Positions 19,135 to 26,459 of a stretch of 42,494 nucleotides of DNA are shown here, piece by piece. The translations under genes and the position numbers were made by a program. This DNA comes from Lachnospiraceae bacterium (GTDB lineage Bacteria; Bacillota_A; Clostridia; Lachnospirales; Lachnospiraceae): contig JAEEWS010000021.1 of the NCBI GenBank assembly GCA_016287765.1, positions 1 to 42,494 of the forward strand, in the 5' to 3' direction. Under the pieces are notes generated by a model, which was given only the letters and a program-made list of their open reading frames with translations, had not been told where the DNA came from and made no database searches. Numbering within the stretch: the first letter of the stretch is position 1; every line of letters starts with the position of its first letter.

Positions 19135-20175
19135 TTCGTCCACGCCTATTTCCGGATCGGGGGAGGAGAACCTTGCAATGTCGTAGATGCAGGCTTCGCC
19201 GAAGACGGAAGTGAAGGATTTGAAATCCTCAAGGGTAGTGGTGAAGATGATCACGCGGCGATGAGGATCATAATATGCATTCAGTTCAGCCGGCATCTGT
19301 GCCACGAGGGTATTCATGCAGGCGGTTTCCGCCTCTTTAAAGGCAAGCTGTGCTTCGGTAGCTTTTTTACTTTTCTCTAAGTCTTCAAGCAGTTTGTCTT
19401 TAAGAAACTCGCCGTTTAAGAGGTAAGTGTCCAAAAGCTTCTTACCATAAAATTCCACTCGCTCGTCGTAGAGGCTCTTGTACCATTTTTCGCCGGCGGG
19501 ATTGCCGGTTTCGTAAAGGGCAGTGCCGTATTTCAGTGAATCGCCCTCCTTCAAAAGCTGCGAAAGTTTTTCGGGCAGCATCTTTTCCTCGCCGTCGGCC
19601 AGGTAGTATTCTTCGAGAGTCTTTCCCTTATAAACGAAATCATTTTTCAGGTAGAAGTTGAAGCTGAGGAAGGGTCGCAAAGAGAGCTTAACAGGGCTGG
19701 TTTCGCCGGTTTCGATAAGCCGGTACAGAGAGTAGGTGACATTTTTCTCGTTCCATAAGGTAAAACCTTCATCCTCGGGCTTGTCGATGGCCACATGGGG
19801 AGAGGGGTCGTCAACAGGGATTTGATCGCTATTGATAGCGGTATCTGCGGAAGTATCATTCTCCATGGTGGTGAAGTCCGGAATCGACGTATTTACGTTG
19901 TCTTCCGATGTAGCCATGTCAAGTGCCGATTCTTTTACGGATTCATTGAATTGGTAATCACTGACAGGTACCGTGGAATCGGCTGTCTGCGCGGCCGACC
20001 GGCGAATATCAAGCAGTCCGGTCCTTACGGCGACGAAGCCGATAGCCGCCACCAGGCATACAGACAATGTACCGATATTTGCTTTCATCATCTTCCTTTG
20101 CTTGATCTTTTGATCTTTAATGTATTTATCCCTGCGTTCAAACAGGTCATTTATCATTTCATCAGAGTTCTTCAT
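19132..20175 (-). CDS. Single-span membrane protein in the anti-sigma position
   Basis: 347 residues. A short basic cytoplasmic N-terminus (about 1-33, DLFERRDKYIKDQKIKQRK) is followed by one membrane segment (about 35-54) and a large extracytoplasmic part with a low-complexity T/D/S-rich stretch and a globular region. It directly follows, and overlaps by 14 bases, an ECF sigma factor gene, so it is the likely anti-sigma factor. The usual zinc motif HxxxCxxC is absent. Start chosen at ATG 20175, 9 bases after AAGGAGG; the TTG two codons upstream is too close to that site. Its stop codon is the edge of a dispersed repeat. Confidence 0.75.
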   Translation of the reverse strand: MKNSDEMINDLFERRDKYIKDQKIKQRKMMKANIGTLSVCLVAAIGFVAVRTGLLDIRRSAAQTADSTVPVSDYQFNESVKESALDMATSEDNVNTSIPDFTTMENDTSADTAINSDQIPVDDPSPHVAIDKPEDEGFTLWNEKNVTYSLYRLIETGETSPVKLSLRPFLSFNFYLKNDFVYKGKTLEEYYLADGEEKMLPEKLSQLLKEGDSLKYGTALYETGNPAGEKWYKSLYDERVEFYGKKLLDTYLLNGEFLKDKLLEDLEKSKKATEAQLAFKEAETACMNTLVAQMPAELNAYYDPHRRVIIFTTTLEDFKSFTSVFGEACIYDIARFSSPDPEIGVDE

Positions 20176-20719
20176 AGACAAAACCCTCCTTCTCGAGTTC
20201 TTTTTTTAAAGCTTGCTTTCCGCGGTAAAGGAGATTTCTTATCTGCTTGGAACTTTTTTTCATAGCCCGGGCGGCTTCGTCGTTGGACATTTCTTCAAAG
20301 TAAACCAGCCATAGGACTTGTCGATAGTCAGTGGGCAGGCTCTTTAAGGCACGGTGCAGAACCTGCTTCCGGGTTTCGGAAATATATGCCTGCTCGAAGG
20401 AGGATTCTTCGGCCGACAGGATAGCCATATCTTCCTCGGGCACAGCCACCATCCTTGAACTGTGGCGGATCCTGTCTATAGCCAGGTTGCGGCCGATGGC
20501 ATAGAGCCAGGATTTGAACAGGCTTTTGCCGGAAAATCGGGGCTTTTTGACCAGAAGCTTAAAAAATGTGTCCTCCGCCAGGTCCTCGGCGGTGTGTATG
20601 TTGTTTACGAAACCATTCAGATAAAGAATGAGGCCATCCTTGTAGGAGACGACGATCTCTTCGATCCCTTTGTCGTCGCCGGACAGGAAACGGCGGTAGC
20701 TACCGGCACCGTTGTCCAC
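20162..20719 (-). CDS. ECF RNA polymerase sigma factor
   Basis: 185 residues, sigma-70 family, extracytoplasmic-function group. Region 2 is AEDLAEDTFFKLL...FKSWLYAIGRNLAIDRIR (about 43-85), region 4 LPTDYRQVLWLVYFEEMSNDEAARAMKKSSKQIRNLLYRGKQAL (about 128-171) with its helix-turn-helix. Start codon GTG, with AAGGGAG 6 bases upstream. Expected to be held inactive by the membrane protein encoded next and released by proteolysis; a PrsW-type protease gene lies just upstream on the same strand. Confidence 0.93.
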   Translation of the reverse strand: MDNGAGSYRRFLSGDDKGIEEIVVSYKDGLILYLNGFVNNIHTAEDLAEDTFFKLLVKKPRFSGKSLFKSWLYAIGRNLAIDRIRHSSRMVAVPEEDMAILSAEESSFEQAYISETRKQVLHRALKSLPTDYRQVLWLVYFEEMSNDEAARAMKKSSKQIRNLLYRGKQALKKELEKEGFVYEEL

Positions 20720-20839
20720 GTTGTTCTCCCTTCCCGAAAGAATTATCTTTCAATTATTAGACGGATGAAGAAGGAGTTTGTCTCAGTAAAATCGAAATTT
20801 TTGTGTTGTGGGGATATATAAGGAAGATTGTCGGAAAAA

Positions 20840-21167
20840 TTGACCCAAGAGTGAAAAACTTGCTTCAGAGTCAATAAATTTCCGGGAAATCAATGGAATT
20901 TCCCAAGAAACTTTGACTCTACGGCGGAAAACCGACTGCCGGGTCAATGCAATTCCGGAAAAAACAGCAAAAAATACCGAAAACAGTGACTCTGTGGGGA
21001 AAATAAGGCTGATGAGTCACAGAAATCCCCTTGAAACCGGTGAAAAAAAGCGGAAAATGTTGACTCTGGAGAAGAAATGTGACAACAGAGTCACAAAACG
21101 GCTCGTAAAATCGGAAAGAAATGCCAAAAACGTTGACTCTGCAGATGATTAACGCCGGCAGAGTCAA
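20840..21167. repeat. Array of five 35-bp dyad elements, period 73-74 bp
   Basis: The 489-bp gap between the sigma gene and prsW holds five elements, each TTGACTC-N21-GAGTCAA (small variations), at 20840-20874, 20913-20947, 20986-21020, 21060-21094 and 21133-21167. Start-to-start distances are 73, 73, 74 and 73 bp. The ends are conserved, the interiors differ, and the 38-39-bp connectors share only an A-rich pattern with TCCGG/CGGAAA motifs. Each could be a protein-binding dyad or an RNA hairpin. Confidence 0.85.
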
Positions 21168-21208
21168 TATATGCCCTATAACTACTACTGCTCATATAGT
21201 GGACACCT

Positions 21209-22054
21209 TTATTCCCTGTAATTTGTGTATTTCCTGTTGGGATCGGGCTTGGTCGGTTCGATGATCACGTGGCCGACTGTGGAGGTGGGGCCGTCGTCGG
21301 GAACACTGACAACAGGGATCTCATCGTCCGGGGCATCTGTGGACATTTCTGCGCCGGGAAGGATCCGGTCGTTCACGGACATGCGGCGGATCAGAATGAA
21401 GGAAACCACGAAAAGCACGATTATGAAGCCGATGAACAGCCATATGTTGCCAAGGGTGGTGGAGTAGTCATATATTCCGTGGACCAGTACGGGCAGTGCA
21501 ACGGCCAGGATCTCGAAAATAGAAGATGCCGTATGATTGCCCTTGCTTTTCTGCCTCTTGGCAAAGGAATAGAAAACGCCCATGAAAACTCCGAAGCTGG
21601 CGTGGCCGGGAATGGCTGTGACCGCGCGGATAAGGGCTGTGGAGAATCCGCCGTTTATAATATAGAAGAGGTTCTCAAGAACGGCAAAGCCAAGGGAGGT
21701 GAAAACCGCATAGACCACGCCGTCATAGGAGCAATTGAAGTTGGGATTTTTCCAGGTGGCTTTTCGCATGAGGATGTATTTGAAAAATTCCTCGGAAAGG
21801 GCCACAACGAACATATATCTTATGAAAATCTCCAGATCTTCGGAAGCAAAAGTCATTTTTTTAAGGAGTACATCGCCGATAAGCTCAGCAATTATAGCAA
21901 AAACTGCGGCAAGAAATCCTAAAAAGAAAAGCTTTAAAAGAAGCCTGCCGGGTTCGCGCTCCGTGCGATCTTTAACGTAGACATAGATCAAAATGACGAG
22001 CGCAGGCAGAGACGCAGCGGCAATGAGAATTAATGCAAGTGTTCCGAGTATCAT
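21209..22054 (-). CDS. prsW: PrsW-family intramembrane metalloprotease
   Basis: 281 residues, about eight membrane segments. PrsW signature elements are present: EEFFK (E88, E89, K92), the LEN of FAVLENLFY (E126, N127), PGHASFG (H151) and VHGIYDY (H192, D196), which together form the metal site. In Bacillus, PrsW makes the first cut in the anti-sigma factor RsiW. The C-terminal tail of about 45 residues is polar and cytoplasmic. Strong GGAGGTG ribosome site. A 16-bp dyad (TTATCA/TGATAA, 22086-22101) lies in its upstream region near a TATAAT. Adjacent to an ECF sigma and a putative membrane anti-sigma. Confidence 0.9.
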   Translation of the reverse strand: MILGTLALILIAAASLPALVILIYVYVKDRTEREPGRLLLKLFFLGFLAAVFAIIAELIGDVLLKKMTFASEDLEIFIRYMFVVALSEEFFKYILMRKATWKNPNFNCSYDGVVYAVFTSLGFAVLENLFYIINGGFSTALIRAVTAIPGHASFGVFMGVFYSFAKRQKSKGNHTASSIFEILAVALPVLVHGIYDYSTTLGNIWLFIGFIIVLFVVSFILIRRMSVNDRILPGAEMSTDAPDDEIPVVSVPDDGPTSTVGHVIIEPTKPDPNRKYTNYRE

Positions 22055-22078
22055 ACAGCACCTCCGAATCTGGTTTTA

Positions 22079-22273
22079 TTATATATTATCAAAACTGATA
22101 AGGTTACACAATGTCAATTCAGACAGGGGGTGTCTGAAGGCGTTGAGAAAATATATGCATGAATGAAAGCTTTTTTTTGGCGGGCCGGTTTTTATCATGA
22201 AATTCTGAGCAATCCTGTATATTTCCATGATCTCGTTTAATTCATCCATGGTAGGTTTTCGTATTTCAAGCAT
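22079..22273 (-). pseudogene. Remnant of a GNAT acetyltransferase gene
   Basis: The first 30 residues (MLEIRKPTMDELNEIMEIYR..AQNFMIKTG) match the N-terminus of Lachnospiraceae GNAT acetyltransferases, which normally continue with a NPNQWG-like motif. Here the similarity stops at KTG and the frame continues as 30 unrelated residues. A perfect 8-bp hairpin, TTCAGACA/TGTCTGAA (22118-22138), lies in the remnant. I read it as a deletion remnant, not a functional gene. Confidence 0.55.
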
Positions 22274-22289
22274 ATGTTTTCTCCACTTT

Positions 22290-22406
22290 TGACACCCGGG
22301 GACGGGGTTAGGGGTTCATTTTGTCGCTGTACGCCGAAAAATGAACCCCTAACCCCGTCCCCAAAGGCTCAAAAAGTGAACCCCTAACCCCGTCCCCAAA
22401 GGCTCA
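22290..22406. repeat. Dispersed TGA-ended repeat, copies e1-e3
   Basis: e1 (22290-22318) has the G-rich strand on top, e2 (22342-22371) and e3 (22377-22406) the C-rich strand, so e1 and e2 form a long inverted pair around a 23-base centre. The last three bases of e3 are the reverse-strand stop codon of the GNAT gene. Confidence 0.9.
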
Positions 22407-22880
22407 TAATTCTTTTATAAAGAAGCGGTTCATGCTGCTGTGGCCCACGAAATCCGGGCGGGGCAGCTCTGTGTAGCCGCATTTTTTATAAATGTGTATT
22501 GCAGCGGCCAGGTTATCATGAGTTTCAAGATAAGAGCGCCTGTAACCCGCCTCGCGCATGCGATCTTCTATGAAAGCTATCATTTTGTAGCCCAGGCCCG
22601 AGCCTTTTGCACCATCGTCAAGGTAGAGTTTCTGTAACTCCGCTGTATCGGAAAGGACGGCGAAGCCGGCAAAACCTATGCCTCCAACAACATGGCCTTT
22701 TTGATCCTCCACTACAAAGTAGCGGCTGTCTTTACGGCCGTACACATCGGAAAGGCGGTCCAAAGCTTCATCAAAATAGACGGTTCCGAGAATATCGAGA
22801 CCGGCCGCTTCCAGGTTGCTTCGCACTATGCCTGCTATGGTTTTATTGTCATTCGGTTGTAATTCTCTGAAAGTAAACAT
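22404..22880 (-). CDS. GNAT family N-acetyltransferase
   Basis: 158 residues, acetyl-CoA-dependent acetyltransferase fold. Motif A is LQKLYLDDGAKGSGLGYKMI (about 84-103) with the pyrophosphate-binding GSGLG loop; motif B IYKKCGY near the end is typical. Substrate unknown. No ribosome site is visible, and a promoter-like TACAAT ends only six bases before the ATG, so the transcript may be leaderless. The stop codon is supplied by the edge of repeat e3. Confidence 0.9.
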   Translation of the reverse strand: MFTFRELQPNDNKTIAGIVRSNLEAAGLDILGTVYFDEALDRLSDVYGRKDSRYFVVEDQKGHVVGGIGFAGFAVLSDTAELQKLYLDDGAKGSGLGYKMIAFIEDRMREAGYRRSYLETHDNLAAAIHIYKKCGYTELPRPDFVGHSSMNRFFIKEL

Positions 22881-22886
22881 GGCTAC

Positions 22887-22914
22887 ATTGTAGCATTAAA
22901 TCCGGCGAATGCAA
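22887..22914 (-). promoter_or_regulatory. Promoter of the GNAT gene, probably leaderless
   Basis: On the reverse strand TTGCAT (22914-22909), 16-bp spacer, TACAAT (22892-22887), with the ATG at 22880. Transcription would start at or next to the start codon. Confidence 0.5.
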
Positions 22915-22932
22915 TGAATAATAAGTTAAAAA

Positions 22933-22995
22933 TGAACCCCTAACCCCGTCCCGGGGGTTCAAAAAGTGAACCCCTAACCCCGTCCCCGGGGTTCA
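22933..22995. repeat. Dispersed TGA-ended repeat, copies f1 and f2
   Basis: Two 29-bp direct copies (22933-22961, 22967-22995), 34-bp period, C-rich strand on top. The pepF promoter -35 box begins 8 bases after f2. Confidence 0.9.
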
Positions 22996-23002
22996 CTTTT
23001 TG

Positions 23003-23031
23003 TTGCGAAATGAAAACCTTTATTGTATAAT
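23003..23031 (+). promoter_or_regulatory. Sigma-A promoter of pepF
   Basis: TTGCGA (23003-23008), 17-bp spacer, TATAAT (23026-23031). A small dyad GCGCA-AAA-TGCGC (23044-23056) lies near the transcript start. Confidence 0.75.
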
Positions 23032-23071
23032 CAAAACACTGTGGCGCAAAATGCGCTGGAAAGAGGTTAAT

Positions 23072-24868
23072 ATGGCAGAAGAATTAAAGAAGCGCAGCGA
23101 AGTCGCTGTTGAAAACACCTGGAAACTTGAAGACATATACAAAGATAAGGCTGCCTGGGAAGCTGAACTTGTGGAGATCGGAAAGATCGTTGACAGGATC
23201 GCAGCTATGCAGGGCAAGCTTTGCGAAAGCGGAAAGACTTTATATGCTTACTATGAGGATCTGGAGCTGTTCAATCAGAAGCTCGAGAAAGCAGCCAACT
23301 ACTCCAGCCGTCTTTCGGATCAGGATACAAAGAATACAGAGAATCAGGCTATGGATATGAAGCTTGGAAACCTTTGGACCGGATGGGCAGAGAAGATGTC
23401 CTTTACCGACCCTGAGATACTGATCGGGCTTACTACCAAACTGGAGGAGCTCTACAAGGATGAGCCCCGGCTTCACGTGTTTGACGTTGAGATCAAGGAA
23501 GCACTTCGTACAAAGGATCACACCCTTTCTCCCGAGATGGAGAATCTCCTCGCATCCGCAAGCGATGTACTGGGTTGCGCAGGCACTACCTTCGGTATGT
23601 TCAATAATGCCGATGTTGTATTCCCCGAGATCACAGACGACAAGGGCGAGAAGATCCGCATTACTCACGGAAGATACAGAATGCTCCTTGAGAACCCTGA
23701 TGTAAGAGTTCGTAAGGATATGTTCGAGAATTATTACAAGATGTTCATCGATTACAAGAACACTCTTGCTTCCAATTATCAGGCACATGTAAAGGGCCAC
23801 GTATTTACAGCCAAAGCGAGAAAATATGCCTCCGCGCTTGAAGCAGGTGTTGACAGGAACAACGTTCCGGTGCAGGTTTACAAGAACCTTCTTGACGTTG
23901 TGGATAAGAATATGGACAAGCTGCATCGTTACATGGCTATCCGTAAGAAGGTGCTGGGCTTTAAGGAACAGCATATGTATGACCTGTTCATACCTCTTGT
24001 CGACGGTGTAGATAAGAAGATCCCTTTCGAAGAAGCAAAGCAGATCGTGCTTGAAGCACTGAAGCCCATGGGCGAGGAATACGTTTCCGTTATCAAGCGT
24101 GCCTTGAGCGAGCGTTGGATCGATATTTACGAAAATGAAGGAAAGAGAAGCGGCGCTTACTCTGCAGGAGTTTACGGCGTTCATCCCTACATCCTTTTGA
24201 ATTATGACGAGAGCCTGGATTCCGTATTCACGCTGATCCACGAGTTGGGACATGCTATGCATTCCTATTTCTCCTCCCAGGCGCAGACCAGCCTTCACGC
24301 CGATTACGTGATCTTCGTAGCTGAGGTGGCTTCCACCTGCAACGAGGCGCTGCTCACCAAGTACCTGTTGAACAAGACCACCGACAAGAAGGAAAGAGCA
24401 TATATCATCAACCACATGCTGGACGATTTCAGAACCACCCTTTATCGTCAGGCTATGTTTGCAGAGTTTGAATATAACACCCACGATATGGTTGAAAAGG
24501 GCGAGAGCCTTACGGCCGACAGCCTTTCCAAACTTTACTATGACCTTAACGTCAAGTACTACGGCGACGCAGTTGTAAGCGATCCCCAGATCGCCTATGA
24601 GTGGTCCAGGATCCCTCATTTCTTCTACAACTTCTATGTTTACCAGTACTCTACCGGTTACTCCGCTGCGCTTGCGCTCAGCAACCGTATCCTCACCGAG
24701 GGCAAGCCTGCGGTAGAGGACTACTTCAAGTTCCTTAAGGGCGGCTGCACATTGGCTCCCACCGAGCTTCTCAAGCTTGCGGGCGTTGACATGACCAGTC
24801 CCAAGCCCATCGAAGATGCATTGCAGATCTTCTCCGACATGATGGACGAATTTGAAAAGTGCATATGA
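23072..24868 (+). CDS. pepF: Oligoendopeptidase F (M3 family)
   Basis: 598-residue cytoplasmic zinc peptidase that degrades short peptides. Zinc site HELGHAMHSYF (H390, E391, H394) with third ligand E418 in VAEVAST. The PepF-type N-terminal helical domain (TWKLEDIYKDKAAWEAEL) and C-terminal YQYSTGYSAALALS motif are present. Start chosen at ATG 23072, 5 bases after AAAGAGG; the frame is open upstream to a TTG at 23000, but that would include the promoter. Likely works downstream of peptide uptake, for which an importer is encoded elsewhere in the window. Confidence 0.97.
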   Translation: MAEELKKRSEVAVENTWKLEDIYKDKAAWEAELVEIGKIVDRIAAMQGKLCESGKTLYAYYEDLELFNQKLEKAANYSSRLSDQDTKNTENQAMDMKLGNLWTGWAEKMSFTDPEILIGLTTKLEELYKDEPRLHVFDVEIKEALRTKDHTLSPEMENLLASASDVLGCAGTTFGMFNNADVVFPEITDDKGEKIRITHGRYRMLLENPDVRVRKDMFENYYKMFIDYKNTLASNYQAHVKGHVFTAKARKYASALEAGVDRNNVPVQVYKNLLDVVDKNMDKLHRYMAIRKKVLGFKEQHMYDLFIPLVDGVDKKIPFEEAKQIVLEALKPMGEEYVSVIKRALSERWIDIYENEGKRSGAYSAGVYGVHPYILLNYDESLDSVFTLIHELGHAMHSYFSSQAQTSLHADYVIFVAEVASTCNEALLTKYLLNKTTDKKERAYIINHMLDDFRTTLYRQAMFAEFEYNTHDMVEKGESLTADSLSKLYYDLNVKYYGDAVVSDPQIAYEWSRIPHFFYNFYVYQYSTGYSAALALSNRILTEGKPAVEDYFKFLKGGCTLAPTELLKLAGVDMTSPKPIEDALQIFSDMMDEFEKCI

Positions 24869-24882
24869 TTTCTCAACGATTT

Positions 24883-24924
24883 ATGCTTCAAGGGTCGCGG
24901 ATAATGTGACCTTTGAAGCATTTT
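24883..24924 (+). terminator. pepF terminator
   Basis: 14-bp stem, ATGCTTCAAGGGTC (24883-24896) / GACCTTTGAAGCAT (24908-24921), one G-U wobble, 11-base loop, then TTT. The U-tract is short. Confidence 0.65.
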
Positions 24925-25050
24925 GCGTATTGGATGGGGGAAAGCTTGGAGGGCTGAGGAAAGATATGCCATATAGATTCTTAAAGGCTTTCGCAGAGGA
25001 AGGTTTTGGGAGGGAATTTAATGTAAAGTCCACAATTTCTTAGTTTTTTA

Positions 25051-25079
25051 TTGACAAATATCCCCCAGTGTTCTACAAT
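25051..25079 (+). promoter_or_regulatory. Sigma-A promoter of greA
   Basis: TTGACA (25051-25056), 17-bp spacer, TACAAT (25074-25079); about 26 bases of leader before the ribosome site GGAG. Confidence 0.85.
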
Positions 25080-25111
25080 ATCTTGCACTCTAATAGGAAT
25101 GGAGAAAAACA

Positions 25112-25594
25112 ATGGCTGAAGTTAAGAAAAATATGATGACCTATGAAGGACTCAAGGCCCTTGAATCAGAGCTTGAGGATCTCAAGGTAAACAGACGTAA
25201 GGAAATTTCCGAAAAGATCAAGGAAGCCAGAGAGCAGGGCGACCTTTCGGAGAACGCCGAGTACGATGCAGCTAAGGATGAGCAGAGAGACATCGAAGCA
25301 AGGATCGAGCAGATCGAGGCAATCCTTAAGAATGCGGAAGTTGTTGTCGAAGACGACATCAAGGCGGGTAAGGTTAACATCGGTTGCAAGGTTACGGTGT
25401 TGGATGTTGAGTTCAATGACACTACCGAGTACAAGATCGTTGGTTCCACTGAAGCCAATGTTTTGAACGGCCTCATTTCCAATGAATCCCCTCTGGGACA
25501 GGCAATGATGGGCAAAAAGAAGAACGACATCATTGAAGTTGAGACTCCCGAAGGACCTATCCAGTACAAGATCCTTAAGATTGAGAAAAGCTGA
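25112..25594 (+). CDS. greA: Transcription elongation factor GreA
   Basis: 160 residues. Rescues backtracked RNA polymerase by stimulating transcript cleavage. The N-terminal coiled coil (about 1-77) contains the acidic tip region EQGDLSENAEYDAAKDEQ (about 44-61) with the conserved D and E residues; the C-terminal FKBP-like domain has SPLGQAMMGKKKND. Normal family length. Own promoter and terminator. Confidence 0.98.
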   Translation: MAEVKKNMMTYEGLKALESELEDLKVNRRKEISEKIKEAREQGDLSENAEYDAAKDEQRDIEARIEQIEAILKNAEVVVEDDIKAGKVNIGCKVTVLDVEFNDTTEYKIVGSTEANVLNGLISNESPLGQAMMGKKKNDIIEVETPEGPIQYKILKIEKS

Positions 25595-25607
25595 TAAGTA
25601 AATTCAG

Positions 25608-25633
25608 GCCCCCGTATTTCGCGGGGGCTTTTT
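25608..25633 (+). terminator. greA terminator
   Basis: GCCCCCG (25608-25614) / CGGGGGC (25622-25628), 7-base loop, then TTTTT: a classic intrinsic terminator. Confidence 0.92.
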
Positions 25634-25637
25634 AAAA

Positions 25638-25720
25638 TGAACCCCCGGGACGGGGTTATGGGTTCACTTTGCGCAACTATGCGCAAAAAATGAACCTTTG
25701 GGGACGGGGTTATGGGTTCA
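25638..25720. repeat. Dispersed TGA-ended repeat, copies g1 and g2
   Basis: Two copies with the G-rich strand on top (25638-25666, 25691-25720), separated by a centre that is itself an inverted repeat, TTTGCGCA / TGCGCAAA around ACTA. The ribosome site of the next gene begins about 8 bases after g2. Confidence 0.9.
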
Positions 25721-25739
25721 TTTTTTGAAAGGAAACTAT

Positions 25740-26204
25740 ATGAAGATTCTTGTTTTATCGGATTCCCACGGTAAAGAGGGCTACGTTTACGATATTATGC
25801 GGGTCAACACAGACGTCAATATGGTCATACATCTTGGCGACGGCGAGGATGATCTGGGTCTGGCGCTTTCGGAGCTCCCTGCCTTTCGCAACAAGCCGGT
25901 CTACCAGGTCCGCGGGAACTGCGATCCGGAAGGATTGCCTCATTGCCTGTTTGAAAATATCGGCGGCTTCAGATTTTACCTGACCCATGGACATATGCAG
26001 CAGGTGAAATACGGCAAATTCAAGCTTTTGGGAGATGCCCGAAAGATGGACAGAAACGTAGTCTTGTTCGGGCATACCCATTCTCAATGCCTGGAGGAGC
26101 ATGAGGGTACCTGGCTCTTCAATCCCGGCGCGGTGGTAAATCTGAACTATGGCGTGATAAAGATAGATGAAGGAAAGCATAAGATCGAGTTTGAACATTT
26201 TTGA
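25740..26204 (+). CDS. YfcE/MJ0936-type metallophosphoesterase
   Basis: 154-residue calcineurin-like phosphoesterase. Metal-binding motifs: SDSHG (D7, H9), HLGDGEDD, RGNCD, LTHGH and GHTHS, all in family order. Small YfcE-type enzymes hydrolyse phosphodiesters in vitro; the natural substrate is unknown. Start at ATG 25740 after AAAGGA; the frame extends back into repeat g2 but that part is repeat translation. The stop codon TGA is the first three bases of repeat h1. It sits between greA and lysS, with repeat clusters on both sides. Confidence 0.93.
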   Translation: MKILVLSDSHGKEGYVYDIMRVNTDVNMVIHLGDGEDDLGLALSELPAFRNKPVYQVRGNCDPEGLPHCLFENIGGFRFYLTHGHMQQVKYGKFKLLGDARKMDRNVVLFGHTHSQCLEEHEGTWLFNPGAVVNLNYGVIKIDEGKHKIEFEHF

Positions 26205-26388
26205 CACCCGGGGACGGGGTTAGTGGCTCACTTTTTGACCCTTTGGGGACGGGGTTAGTGGTTCACTTTTTGACCCTTTGGGGACGGGGTTAGGGGTTCA
26301 TTTTTCGGCGCAAAGCGCCAAAATGAACCACTAACCCCGTCCCCAAAGGGTCAAAAAGTGAACCACTAACCCCGTCCCCAAAGGTTCA
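26202..26388. repeat. Dispersed TGA-ended repeat cluster h1-h5 forming a large inverted repeat
   Basis: Three G-strand copies (26202-26230, 26236-26265, 26271-26300), a 23-base centre with the hairpin GGCGC-AAA-GCGCC, then two C-strand copies (26324-26353, 26359-26388). Copies h2-h3 pair with h4-h5 to give arms of about 65 bp. The lysS -35 box begins two bases after h5, and h1 supplies the stop of the upstream gene. Confidence 0.92.
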
Positions 26389-26390
26389 TC

Positions 26391-26419
26391 TTGACAAAGC
26401 TCGTGGGCTGTTGTAAAAT
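26391..26419 (+). promoter_or_regulatory. Sigma-A promoter of lysS
   Basis: TTGACA (26391-26396), 17-bp spacer, TAAAAT (26414-26419). It overlaps the first in-frame TTG of the lysS frame, ruling that start out. Confidence 0.85.
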
Positions 26420-26459
26420 TCAAAAATTAGCTTTATACATTATAATAGGAGGACATGAA

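Noticed and set aside
20913..21152. 79-residue open frame across the dyad array
   Set aside because: Its sequence is a by-product of the repeat units, with no ribosome site and no recognisable protein features.
20840..21167. CRISPR array
   Set aside because: Period and palindromic ends look CRISPR-like, but the conserved part is only two 7-bp ends, the connectors also share a pattern, and no cas genes are in the window.
22118..22138. Terminator for the genes near 22.1 kb
   Set aside because: The 8-bp hairpin has no T-tract on either strand.
23240..24619. 459-residue reverse-strand frame inside pepF
   Set aside because: Antisense shadow of a well-supported gene; its sequence has no family features.
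24852..25043. 63-residue open frame after pepF
   Set aside because: It overlaps the end of pepF and spans the pepF terminator hairpin; no ribosome site.
26391..26459. N-terminal extension of lysS
   Set aside because: Overlaps the -35 and -10 boxes; a strong ribosome site points to the ATG at 26460.
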